Shown: piece after piece, positions 49,814 through 58,013 of the stretch | Position numbering within the stretch: the stretch's first letter is position 1 | Layout of the letters: the number at the start of each line of letters is the position of its first letter | Assembly (NCBI GenBank): GCA_947306475.1 | Contig: CAMZGS010000005.1 | Coordinates: forward strand, 124,001 to 188,000 | Origin: an uncultured Comamonas sp. | GTDB taxonomy: Bacteria; Pseudomonadota; Gammaproteobacteria; Burkholderiales; Burkholderiaceae_C | Length of the DNA stretch: 64,000 nucleotides | Direction of reading: 5' to 3' | Notes under the pieces: model-generated | Told to the model about the DNA's origin: nothing | Seen by the model: the letters and a program-made list of their open reading frames with translations, nothing else | The model's database searches: none | Program-made: the position numbers and the translations under genes

Positions 49814-50311
49814 TTATTGTGCCAGCGCGCACTGCACCGGCCTGGCTTGCAGCAGCTGCACGCATACCTGGGGATCGATCTGCACCAGATAGCCGCGGCG
49901 GCCACCGTTGATGGTGATCAGGGGCAGATCCAGGATCGTCGATTCGATGTACACCGGCATCTGCCGGCGCGTGGCGAACGGCGACGTGCCTCCCACCAAG
50001 TATCCGCTGTGACGGTTGGCCACCTCGGGCTGGCATGGTTGCACACTTTTCGCTCCGATCTGGCGTGCCAGGTTTTTGGTGGAGACCGTGCAATCGCCGT
50101 GCATCAGCACAATCAGCGGTCTGGCATCCTGATCCTGCATGACCAGGGTTTTGACCACTGCGTGCTCATCCAGCCCCAGCTGACGTGCCGACTCGCTGGT
50201 GCCACCATGCTCCACATACTCGTACACCAGTTCGGTGAACGGCACCTTGTGCGCCTTCAGCAACTGGGTGGCTGGGGTTTCGCTGACGTGGGATTTCTCT
50301 TTTTTGGCCAT
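49814..50311 (-). CDS. ybaK: Cys-tRNA(Pro)/aminoacyl-tRNA deacylase YbaK
   Basis: A 165-residue trans-editing factor that hydrolyses Cys-tRNA-Pro. It has the YbaK fold, with the conserved lysine in VVKTLVM and the GGTSPFATRR segment. It begins at ATG 50311 and precedes plsY on the same strand by 46 bases. The divergent ChpA-like gene starts 143 bases away. Confidence 0.92.
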   Translation of the reverse strand: MAKKEKSHVSETPATQLLKAHKVPFTELVYEYVEHGGTSESARQLGLDEHAVVKTLVMQDQDARPLIVLMHGDCTVSTKNLARQIGAKSVQPCQPEVANRHSGYLVGGTSPFATRRQMPVYIESTILDLPLITINGGRRGYLVQIDPQVCVQLLQARPVQCALAQ

Positions 50312-50454
50312 GGAAGCGGGTTATACAAGAGCACAACGGCGCACGAGCCTCAGCACCCCCGATTTTTCATGCAGACTCGGGCGCTTTGTCACACTTTGCC
50401 ACGATTTGCCACCAGCGCCGATCGCGGCAACTTGTCTGAGTCCTTATCCACCCC

Positions 50455-53400
50455 ATGTCCGACCTGAATCCGCCCGCTTTCGATCCCCGCCAACTGGTAC
50501 TGCCTTCGGTGCTGGCCATGCTGCACGAAGTGGAGCGCCTGCTCCCCCCCCATCCCCAGGCCAACGTGATCCAGGCGCAGCATGTCCTGGCCCAGATGGG
50601 ACAGGCGCTGGAGAGCGTGCAACTGCCCGGTCCTGCACACCTGATTGCCACCATGGCGCAGGTGGTGCAGCAGCACGTTGGCAACCATCCCCAGGGGGAA
50701 CACAGCAGCGACGGCGAAGACCCGGGTGCACGCGCCCTGGCGTTGCTGCGCCTGGCCGACCAGGACCTGCGGCAATACCTGCAGGCCCTGGAGCAGGGAC
50801 ACGACAGCGACAGCCAGACCCTGTTCGATGCCTATCGCGCCCTGGTGCGTCTGGGTGGCAAGGACAGCGCCCACCCCGCCGACCTCTGGCACCCCAGAGG
50901 ACAGGCCAGGCTGGCGGCACTGCCCACCGCCCTCAGCACGCGCGCCCCGAGCCTGGAGCCGTCGGATGCCGTGCGCGCCCAACTCGATCAAACCGTGCTG
51001 GCCTGGGTCAAGACCGGCGAGCGTGCCCTGGCAGAACAGCTCTGCCAGATGTGCCTGGGCCTGAGCCACACCGCACCAACCCCGGCCTTGTGCAGTGCGT
51101 GGCAATTGCTGGCTGGCTGGCTCGACGCCCAGGCCCACGGACTGCTGGCCCCGGACATGTACGCCAAGCGCCTGGCCGCCCGGCTGCTGATGCTTTACGG
51201 CCAGCAGCTCAAAGGCATGCAGGAGCCCACCGCAGCGCTGCTGCACGAAGCGCTCTTTTTCTGCGACCTGGCCAGCCGCGCACTGCACGGCCCTGCAGCA
51301 TCCACGGCGGCGATATGCGCCGCCATCTGCCAAAGCTGCCAGTTGCTGCCCTGCCTGGATGCGGCACCGCCCGAACCCGAACCTGAACCTGAACCTGAAC
51401 CTGAACCTGAACCTGAACCTGAACCTGAACCCGAACCCGAACCCGAACCCGAACCCGAACCTGAACCTGAACTCGAACAGGCACAGGCTGAGCCTGTCCC
51501 GGAGGCCGTGGAAGTTCAACCCCTGGCTACGCTGGCGCAGGGCATGGCCGCCCTACCCCAGGTGCAGGCTGAACCCAGCGCCCTGCAACAGGCTCAGGGG
51601 TGCGCCCAGGCACTGCACGCTGCACTTCAGCGCTGGACCGACACCGGGATCGCAGCCACGGACGAAACCACCGCCGGCGCCTTGGCGGCGCAGCTGACAC
51701 GCTGCGCCTGGGATGCTGGCTGGGCAGAAATCGCCACCCTGGCCCACCTGATCCAGCGCGTGGTGGAGCGCTGCACCACTCAGGTGCCGCCGCTGCTGCC
51801 CACCCACTGTCTGCAGGGCTGCGCCGACATTCAGCGCCTTTTGCAGCAGTTGGCCCAGGGCTTTGTTCGCCGCGCCCAGCCGCAGGTCGTGCAGGACCTG
51901 GAAGAGTGGCTGCGTACACTGCCGGCGCCAATCGAAAGCGCTCCGATGGCAGACACTGCAGCCAGCGCAGATGCCCCACCAGAACCCGCTTCACAAATAG
52001 AAGCTGCAGACGCAGGCCACGCAAGCCAAAACACTGAAAAAGATTCCAAAATTTCTCCCCCGGTACAGGTCCATGAACTGCACCCGCAGCACTTTGCCGT
52101 GCTTGAGGAAGAAATGCAGACGCAGTGGCCCCTGTTGGAAAGGGCGCTGAACGAATGGCAGGCTACCCCCCAGCGCTGCAGCCCTCCAGCCCTGCTGCGC
52201 GCATTGCACACGCTCAAGGGCAGTGCCCGACTGGCTGGCGCCCACGCCTGGGCCAGCCAGGTGCACGCCGTGGAAAGCCTGGCCTTTGCCCCCGACTGCA
52301 GCCCCGAGACGCTGGCTGAACCCATACAAACCCTGCAGCTGGGGTTTAACGCCTTGCAGCAGGAAATGGACGCACGCCATCCGCAGCGCAGGCAACAGCA
52401 CGCAGCACTGCAGCCACTGGAGCGGTTGCAGCGCCACACCCAGACACTGTGGGGCACACAGACCGACCTCCAGCAGCACCACCAGCGTAGTCAGACCGCA
52501 CTGAACGAAGCACAGGTGAGCCTGCAGCGCCTGCGCAATCTGGTGCAGGAATGCAGCGCCTGGGGCGATGCCTGGATGATGCACGGCGATATGGAAGCGT
52601 CGTATGAGTGGCATGCCGAACTGGGCGATCTGCTGCGCAACCTGATGAATGCCGCCGACGACCTGGGCACCGTACAGCAGCAGCTTGGGCACCACCAGCA
52701 GGAGACGGCGCGCAGCCTCGCGGATCAGGCCAGCTCCCTCAGCGCGCTGCAACACAGCCTGCTCTATGCGCGCCTGCAACCGCTGGAGCAGATCGCCCCA
52801 CGTCTGCAGGAGTGCGTGCAGCTGGCCGCGCACGACTGCCACAAGACGGCACAACTGACCATGGAGGGCGGCAACCTCCGGCTGGAGCCCAACGTCCTGC
52901 AGGCGCTGGCACCGGCCCTGGAGCACCTGCTGCGCAACTGCCTAGCCCACGGCATCGAATCGCCGCAGCAACGCACTGCAGCAGGCAAGCCGCTCGAAGG
53001 GCACATCCACCTGCGCCTGCAGGAACAGGAAGGGCAGCACGTACTACTTCTGCAGGACGACGGTGCTGGGCTGGACCTGGAAGCCATCGGCGCCCGCGCC
53101 GCAGAACTTGGCCTATGGAGCCATACCTCCATCCCCACGGATGCCCAGGCCGCCGCCCTGATCCTGCACCCCGGTCTGTCCACCGCGCAGGAGGTGGGGC
53201 CGGTAGCCGGCCGAGGCATCGGCATGGATGCAATACAGGCACAAATCCATGCCCTGGGCGGGCAGCTGCACATCAGCAGCCGCAGTGGCAAAGGATGCAG
53301 CGTTCGCATCACCCTGCCGGCTCCGCCACGCATCGAAACGCTACAGGCGCTGCGCGCCGGCAGCTGGCAGGTGGCCCTGCCGGGCAACAGCATCGAAGGC

Positions 53401-54261
53401 ATCCGCCGCATTCCCCTGGCCGCTGCCCAATACGCCCTGAGCCAGGGTATGTTGCCGGGGGATGCACGTGGGCCCCTGCCCCTGTTCTGGGCCGGTGCCC
53501 TGTGGCAGCAGTCCAGCCACAGTCAGGAAACCCCCATCGATCAGCACGCCCTGATCGTTGTGGTGCGCAGCAGCACGCAGCGCTGGGGGGTGTGGGTGGA
53601 TGAACTACTTCCCCCTTATGAGGCCGTACTGCAGCCGCCGGTCGGCCTGCGCACCCCGATTGCCGGCCTGCTGGGCACTGCCCCGCTGCCCAACGGACAA
53701 ATCGTGCCGGTGTACGCTCCTGCCCCTGTCATTGCAGCCCACGAAGCGCGTCAGCGGCACTCCGCTGCAGGCAAGGCCGATGCTCCGACATCAACACAGG
53801 CCGACGCTCAGCCATCCCCGTCCGATGCAGATGCGCCACCAGCGCCCCTGGTGATGCTGGTGGACGACTCCGTCAGCGTGCGCCGCCTGGCCCAGCACCT
53901 GCTAGCCAGCCACGGCTGGCGTGTAGCCACCGCTGCCGATGGCCTGGACGCCTGGGAGCAGTTGCAGGCCGGCCTGGAGCCGGCGCTGTTGCTGGTGGAC
54001 ATCGAAATGCCCGGCATGAATGGTCTGGAGCTGCTGCGCCGCCTGCGTGCCCGGCCGCAGTGGCAGGCGCTTTCGGTGGTCATGCTGACAGCACACGAAG
54101 CCGGCCCCGTCAGCCAGCAAGCCCTGGACATGGGTGCCCAGGCCTATCTGACCAAGCCCTATTCGCCGCAGCAGCTACTGGATCAGGTACGCCGTTATGC
54201 AGGTGCAGCCGGGGCCTCCGACCCGGCCACTGCCGAGGGTTCCGGGACCCACTTCATATAA
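50455..54261 (+). CDS. ChpA/PilL-like hybrid chemotaxis histidine kinase
   Basis: A 1,268-residue CheA-type kinase. Residues 1-300 are helical and of uncertain fold. The Glu-Pro repeat is at 307-338. An Hpt domain carries phosphorylatable His585 (ALHTLKGSAR). A long helical region follows (640-800). HATPase boxes are N828 (HLLRNCLAHG), D868-DGAG and G919-RGIGMD. A CheW-like domain covers about 960-1100, and a C-terminal receiver has D1137-D1138, phosphoacceptor D1182 (VDIEMPG) and K1234. This layout is like ChpA/PilL of type IV pilus chemotaxis, but no pilG/H/I/J lies beside it. An AT-richer linker near residue 515-528 may hold a repeat arm. Confidence 0.87.
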   Translation: MSDLNPPAFDPRQLVLPSVLAMLHEVERLLPPHPQANVIQAQHVLAQMGQALESVQLPGPAHLIATMAQVVQQHVGNHPQGEHSSDGEDPGARALALLRLADQDLRQYLQALEQGHDSDSQTLFDAYRALVRLGGKDSAHPADLWHPRGQARLAALPTALSTRAPSLEPSDAVRAQLDQTVLAWVKTGERALAEQLCQMCLGLSHTAPTPALCSAWQLLAGWLDAQAHGLLAPDMYAKRLAARLLMLYGQQLKGMQEPTAALLHEALFFCDLASRALHGPAASTAAICAAICQSCQLLPCLDAAPPEPEPEPEPEPEPEPEPEPEPEPEPEPEPEPEPELEQAQAEPVPEAVEVQPLATLAQGMAALPQVQAEPSALQQAQGCAQALHAALQRWTDTGIAATDETTAGALAAQLTRCAWDAGWAEIATLAHLIQRVVERCTTQVPPLLPTHCLQGCADIQRLLQQLAQGFVRRAQPQVVQDLEEWLRTLPAPIESAPMADTAASADAPPEPASQIEAADAGHASQNTEKDSKISPPVQVHELHPQHFAVLEEEMQTQWPLLERALNEWQATPQRCSPPALLRALHTLKGSARLAGAHAWASQVHAVESLAFAPDCSPETLAEPIQTLQLGFNALQQEMDARHPQRRQQHAALQPLERLQRHTQTLWGTQTDLQQHHQRSQTALNEAQVSLQRLRNLVQECSAWGDAWMMHGDMEASYEWHAELGDLLRNLMNAADDLGTVQQQLGHHQQETARSLADQASSLSALQHSLLYARLQPLEQIAPRLQECVQLAAHDCHKTAQLTMEGGNLRLEPNVLQALAPALEHLLRNCLAHGIESPQQRTAAGKPLEGHIHLRLQEQEGQHVLLLQDDGAGLDLEAIGARAAELGLWSHTSIPTDAQAAALILHPGLSTAQEVGPVAGRGIGMDAIQAQIHALGGQLHISSRSGKGCSVRITLPAPPRIETLQALRAGSWQVALPGNSIEGIRRIPLAAAQYALSQGMLPGDARGPLPLFWAGALWQQSSHSQETPIDQHALIVVVRSSTQRWGVWVDELLPPYEAVLQPPVGLRTPIAGLLGTAPLPNGQIVPVYAPAPVIAAHEARQRHSAAGKADAPTSTQADAQPSPSDADAPPAPLVMLVDDSVSVRRLAQHLLASHGWRVATAADGLDAWEQLQAGLEPALLLVDIEMPGMNGLELLRRLRARPQWQALSVVMLTAHEAGPVSQQALDMGAQAYLTKPYSPQQLLDQVRRYAGAAGASDPATAEGSGTHFI
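51373..51468 (+). repeat. Sixteen tandem GAACC[C/T] hexamers (Glu-Pro repeat)
   Basis: Sixteen uninterrupted copies of a 6-bp unit (GAACCC or GAACCT) encode sixteen Glu-Pro pairs in the ChpA-like kinase. The unit is a multiple of three, so slippage would change linker length without shifting the frame. Confidence 0.97.
51996..52031. repeat. Possible palindrome arm inside the ChpA-like gene
   Basis: AATAG, then CTGCAG, a CGC and GCAAG occur in the order and spacing of the arm at 48942, if three extra bases (AAG) are allowed. It lies in a polar linker before the Hpt domain. Tentative. Confidence 0.3.
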
Positions 54262-54292
54262 CTCCTTTATCTTAAGAAGAGAAGATTCACAA

Positions 54293-54322
54293 TTGACTGG
54301 GTATTTTGCACCCCACTAGAAT
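54293..54322 (+). promoter_or_regulatory. Candidate sigma-70 promoter upstream of the transglycosylase gene
   Basis: TTGACT and TAGAAT (each five of six) are spaced by 18 bases. A transcript would start near 54329, at the foot of the hairpin that ends the upstream gene, and have a leader of about 218 bases. Confidence 0.5.
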
Positions 54323-54329
54323 CGCCAAC

Positions 54330-54356
54330 AGCCCTGATCCTTCGGGGCTTTTCTTT
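54330..54356 (+). terminator. Intrinsic terminator after the ChpA-like gene
   Basis: Stem AGCCCTGA/TCGGGGCT with one T-G pair and loop TCCT, then TTCTTT, 69 bases past the stop. Confidence 0.8.
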
Positions 54357-54546
54357 GCGTCCCGTATCGAAAAATTGACGCTGCTCCATGGCCTTGTTTC
54401 CAGGTACTGCGCCCGAACCCGGCGCGCCTGAGAAGAAGCAGCACCCCATCCCAGGTTCACCCTCATCGCTACCGGTTTCGTCGGCTGGCCTCGTGGCCGC
54501 CCCTCAACCTGGTGCTGCGGTGTGCACCGAAAGAAAAGGAACCGCT

Positions 54547-55398
54547 ATGACACCGTCAAGAAACCTCACAGCCGCTGTACGCTCCGTGCTTTCCGACGTT
54601 ACAGAAGGTTTTCTTGAAATCATCCACAACAGCCTGGCCTTGCTGGGCATTGCCGTAGTACTGACCCTCATCACCCTGACCGCTCGCCCGGACTGGCGCG
54701 AGGACGGTGAAGAGAAGTTGCGCGCCTGGCTCCTGCAACGCCAGGAAGCCCTGGAAGATAACACCGCCATGGCCGCGCTGAACGCCGAGCCCGATGCCAT
54801 TGAACGCACCACGGCGGCCAACCCACAGGATCTGCCGCGCGAGCAGGCGGCCATCGCCTACTGGTTGAGCAAGAAATACAAGGTGGCCGCCGAACCGATG
54901 GCCGCCCTGGTCATGGAAGCCTACGAGCAGGGACTGCGCCACAAGATCGATCCTGCCCTGATCCTAGCCGTGGTGGCCATCGAGTCGCGCTTCAATCCCT
55001 TTGCCCAGAGCAGCGTCGGTGCCCAAGGGCTGATGCAGGTCATGACTCGCGTACACACCGACAAATACGAACACTTTGGCGGCAACCTGGCAGCCTTTGA
55101 CCCGGTCAGCAACATGCGCGTGGGCGTCAGCATCCTGAAGGAGTACATCCGTCGCGCAGGCTCCGTGGAAGGCGGGCTGAAATACTACGTCGGCGCAGCC
55201 AACATGCCCTCCGACGGCGGCTATGCCGCCAAGGTGCTGGCCGAGCACCGCCGCATCCTGCAGGTGATTGGCAAATTACCCCCCCCAGCCAAGCCCCTGC
55301 CTGCCCCTGCCAATCTGGAGGCCTCTGCCTCCGGCTCGTCGGCGGTGGCCCTGGCCGATGTGCCCAGTACCAATACTTCGGCCATCGGCAATTTCTGA
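54547..55398 (+). CDS. Membrane-anchored lytic transglycosylase (SLT domain)
   Basis: A 283-residue peptidoglycan lytic transglycosylase. It has an N-terminal membrane helix (about 28-46, LALLGIAVVLTLITLTA), a charged linker, and an SLT domain with catalytic Glu146 in VVAIESRFNPFAQSSVGAQGLMQVM and the later YYVGAANMPSDGGY. The C-terminal tail is Ala/Ser/Pro-rich. The ATG at 54547 has AAGGA seven to eight bases upstream; the open frame before it is not coding-like. Whether it serves wall turnover or a specific apparatus is unknown. Confidence 0.9.
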   Translation: MTPSRNLTAAVRSVLSDVTEGFLEIIHNSLALLGIAVVLTLITLTARPDWREDGEEKLRAWLLQRQEALEDNTAMAALNAEPDAIERTTAANPQDLPREQAAIAYWLSKKYKVAAEPMAALVMEAYEQGLRHKIDPALILAVVAIESRFNPFAQSSVGAQGLMQVMTRVHTDKYEHFGGNLAAFDPVSNMRVGVSILKEYIRRAGSVEGGLKYYVGAANMPSDGGYAAKVLAEHRRILQVIGKLPPPAKPLPAPANLEASASGSSAVALADVPSTNTSAIGNF

Positions 55399-55462
55399 CC
55401 CCCTGCGGTCCGTCGGCGTAGGCTAGGCCGCGCCCGAAGGCCACCCCCCTCCCACAGTGGGC

Positions 55463-55619
55463 TAAAATCGCGGAGTACGCGACTGGCGATAGGCAAGGGC
55501 CGAGCGGCAAGCTGCGCCCTTTGCTGACGTGGAAATCTCAACCACCGGGAAACGTACCGCCTTACCTCCTCCCCGAGTGGGGCGTTCAGCCGTTCGCCTG
55601 GGCAGCCCTTTTCCAAGGG
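55463..55619 (+). promoter_or_regulatory. Structured leader upstream of glyA
   Basis: A TAAAAT at 55463-55468 may be a -10 box, with no good -35. Three hairpins follow before the glyA start: GCAAGGG/CCCTTTGC (55493-55524), CCCC/GGGG (55571-55582) and CCCTT/AAGGG (55606-55619). I do not recognise the consensus of a glycine, THF or SAH riboswitch in it. Confidence 0.35.
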
Positions 55620-55647
55620 AATACAAGTTCACAGGACTGCCAAACTC

Positions 55648-56892
55648 ATGTTCCAACGCACCAATACCGTCGAGATCGTCGACCCAGAAGTCTTTGCTGC
55701 CATTCAGGCGGAAAACCAGCGCCAGCAAGACCACATCGAACTGATCGCGAGCGAGAACTACTGCTCGCCCGCCGTGATGGAAGCCCAGGGCTCCCAGCTG
55801 ACCAACAAGTACGCCGAAGGCTACCCCGGCAAGCGCTACTACGGTGGCTGCGAATATGTGGACGTGGTGGAGCAGCTGGCCATTGACCGCATCAAGGCCA
55901 TCTTTGGCGCCGAAGCTGCCAACGTGCAGCCCAACTCCGGCTCCCAGGCCAACCAGGCCGTGCTGATGGCCTTTGCCAAGCCCGGCGACACCATCCTGGG
56001 CATGAGCCTGGCCGAAGGCGGTCACCTGACCCACGGCATGGCACTGAACATGTCCGGCAAGTGGTTCAACGCCGTCGCTTACGGCCTGAACGACAAGGAA
56101 GAGATCGACTACGAACAGCTCGAAAAGCTGGCGCGCGAGCACAAGCCCCGCATCATCGTGGCTGGTGCGTCTGCCTACGCCCTGCGTATTGACTTTGAGC
56201 GTTTCGCCAAGATCGCCAAGGAAGTGGGCGCCATCCTGTGGGTGGACATGGCCCACTACGCCGGCCTGATCGCCGCAGGCGTGTACCCCAACCCCGTGCC
56301 TTTCGCGGACGTGGTGACCACCACCACCCACAAGAGCCTGCGCGGTCCCCGCGGTGGCGTGATCCTGATGAAGGCCGAGCACGAAAAGGCCATCAACAGC
56401 GCCATCTTCCCCGGCCTGCAAGGCGGCCCGCTGATGCACGTGATCGCCGGCAAGGCCGTGGCTTTCAAGGAAGCCATGTCGCCCGAGTTCAAGGCCTACC
56501 AGGAACAGGTCGTGAAGAACGCCAAGGTGATGGCCGACACGCTGACCGAACGCGGTCTGCGCATCGTCTCCGGCCGCACCGAAAGCCACGTGATGCTGGT
56601 GGACCTGCGCTCCAAGGGCATTACCGGCAAGGCGGCAGAAGCGGCACTGGGCAAGGCACACATCACCATCAACAAGAACGCCATCCCCAACGACCCCGAG
56701 AAGCCGTTCGTGACCAGCGGTATCCGCGTGGGCACACCTGCCATGACCACCCGCGGCTTCAAGGAAGAAGAAGCCCGCATCACCGCCAACCTGGTGGCCG
56801 ATGTGCTGGAGAACCCCGAGGACGAAGCCACACTGGCCCGCGTGCGTGAGGAAGTGGCCAAGCTGACCGCCCGCTTCCCTGTCTACAAGTAA
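55648..56892 (+). CDS. glyA: Serine hydroxymethyltransferase
   Basis: PLP enzyme that converts serine and THF to glycine and methylene-THF, the one-carbon supply for ThyA and purines. The 414 residues have the PLP lysine at 229 in [14 protein letters not shown], numbered as in E. coli, and the N-terminal [25 protein letters not shown] lies about 12 bases before the ATG. nrdR follows after 11 bases. Confidence 0.98.
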   Translation: MFQRTNTVEIVDPEVFAAIQAENQRQQDHIELIASENYCSPAVMEAQGSQLTNKYAEGYPGKRYYGGCEYVDVVEQLAIDRIKAIFGAEAANVQPNSGSQANQAVLMAFAKPGDTILGMSLAEGGHLTHGMALNMSGKWFNAVAYGLNDKEEIDYEQLEKLAREHKPRIIVAGASAYALRIDFERFAKIAKEVGAILWVDMAHYAGLIAAGVYPNPVPFADVVTTTTHKSLRGPRGGVILMKAEHEKAINSAIFPGLQGGPLMHVIAGKAVAFKEAMSPEFKAYQEQVVKNAKVMADTLTERGLRIVSGRTESHVMLVDLRSKGITGKAAEAALGKAHITINKNAIPNDPEKPFVTSGIRVGTPAMTTRGFKEEEARITANLVADVLENPEDEATLARVREEVAKLTARFPVYK

Positions 56893-56903
56893 GCTGTAGT
56901 CCC

Positions 56904-57353
56904 ATGAAGTGCCCCTTCTGCAGCCACAGCGAAACCCAGGTCGTCGAGACCCGTGTGGCCGAGGATGGCAGCTTCACCCGCAGGCGCCGCCAGTGCAGCG
57001 CCTGCGCCAAACGCTTTACGACGTACGAGCGCCCGGACGTGAACTTCCCCATGGTGGTGAAGAAGGATGGGCGCCGTACGGAGTACAACCGCAACAAATT
57101 GAAGGCCTCGCTGGCACTGGCGCTGCGCAAGCGTTCCGTGTCTGCGGCGGCCATTGATGCCGCCATCGAGCACCTGGAGGAGCAGATCCTGTCTGCTGGC
57201 GTGCGCGAGCTTCCCTCCAGCCGTATCGGCGAAATGGTGATGCAGGAGCTGCACCAGCTGGACAAGGTGGCGTACATCCGCTTTGCCAGCGTGTACCGCA
57301 GCTTTGAGGATGTTGACGACTTCCAGTCCCTCGTCAACGAAGTGCGCCAATAA
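56904..57353 (+). CDS. nrdR: Transcriptional repressor NrdR
   Basis: Repressor of ribonucleotide reductase genes that senses ATP/dATP. The 149 residues comprise a zinc ribbon (C3, C6, C31, C34) followed by an ATP-cone (about 49-139, [21 protein letters not shown]). The glyA-nrdR order is frequent in proteobacteria, and linking one-carbon supply with dNTP control makes sense. No nrd gene or NrdR box was found in the window. Confidence 0.97.
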   Translation: MKCPFCSHSETQVVETRVAEDGSFTRRRRQCSACAKRFTTYERPDVNFPMVVKKDGRRTEYNRNKLKASLALALRKRSVSAAAIDAAIEHLEEQILSAGVRELPSSRIGEMVMQELHQLDKVAYIRFASVYRSFEDVDDFQSLVNEVRQ

Positions 57354-57547
57354 CCCTCCCCCTCTTCGGCATCAGGTCACCCCGTACTGCCTGCATGCAG
57401 GCCGTTCCCAGCCCCGTGGGACGCTATCACGATTCACCGGCCCTGGCTAGCTAGGCAATACATCTAACCTTTTGAAATCACGGGGATATTAGCATCCGGT
57501 CGGCAGCATGGGGCTGCCACCACTTTCTGACCAATCAGGAGACTTCG

Positions 57548-57862
57548 ATGCTGAAAAGACTGTTAGCCGTATGCACCCTGTTGTTTGCCAGCCTGACCTG
57601 GGCTGCCGTGGATGCCAACAAGGCCAGTGAGGCCGAGCTGGTACAGGTCAAGGGCATTGGTCCCGTTCTTGCGGGCCACATTGTGGAAGCACGCAAGGCG
57701 GGTAATTTCAAGAGCTGGGACGACTTCATCACGCGGGTCAAGGGCGTGGGCAAGGCCAATGCCGACAAGTTTTCCCAGGGTGGCCTGACCGTGGACGGAA
57801 AGCCCTACAAAAAACAGGAAGCCGAGCTTGCCAAAGCCGGCAAAAAAGAGAGCAGCAAATAG
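57548..57862 (+). CDS. Secreted helix-hairpin-helix protein (ComEA-like)
   Basis: A 104-residue protein with a signal peptide (MLKRLLAVCTLLFASLTWA, cleavage about 19), two helix-hairpin-helix motifs (VDANKASEAELVQVKGIGPVLAGHIV and the segment around VKGVGKANADKF) and a lysine-rich tail. ComEA proteins bind DNA in the periplasm during natural transformation, and several short relatives occur per genome in this group. AGGAGA precedes the ATG by five bases. A strong terminator follows. Confidence 0.88.
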   Translation: MLKRLLAVCTLLFASLTWAAVDANKASEAELVQVKGIGPVLAGHIVEARKAGNFKSWDDFITRVKGVGKANADKFSQGGLTVDGKPYKKQEAELAKAGKKESSK

Positions 57863-57925
57863 CCTCATGCAGCCGTAAAAGCTGGCAAAACACAAAAAAA
57901 CGCCACTTTTTTCCTGCAATCTGCC

Positions 57926-57951
57926 AAGCCCGTCGCCAGCGGGCTTTTTTT
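57926..57951 (+). terminator. Intrinsic terminator after the ComEA-like gene
   Basis: Stem AGCCCG/CGGGCT with a 7-nt loop, then seven Ts, 64 bases past the stop. Confidence 0.9.
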
Positions 57952-58013
57952 GCCCCTAAACTTGGCCGATTTGCTGCGCTGCCGACACCGGCAAGCTTCC
58001 AACTTCTCTCTCC

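Noticed and set aside
51361..51480. An antisense protein of repeating Arg-Phe/Gly-Phe pairs
   Set aside because: It is only the reverse complement of the GAACC[C/T] repeat in the ChpA-like gene.
55463..55647. Glycine, tetrahydrofolate or SAH riboswitch before glyA
   Set aside because: None of the conserved cores I know for these classes can be found; only generic hairpins are present.
57389..57402. A perfect 14-bp palindrome GCCTGCATGCAGGC upstream of the ComEA-like gene
   Set aside because: Short self-complementary words are expected at this GC content; no promoter elements or second copy are nearby, so an operator call is not supported.
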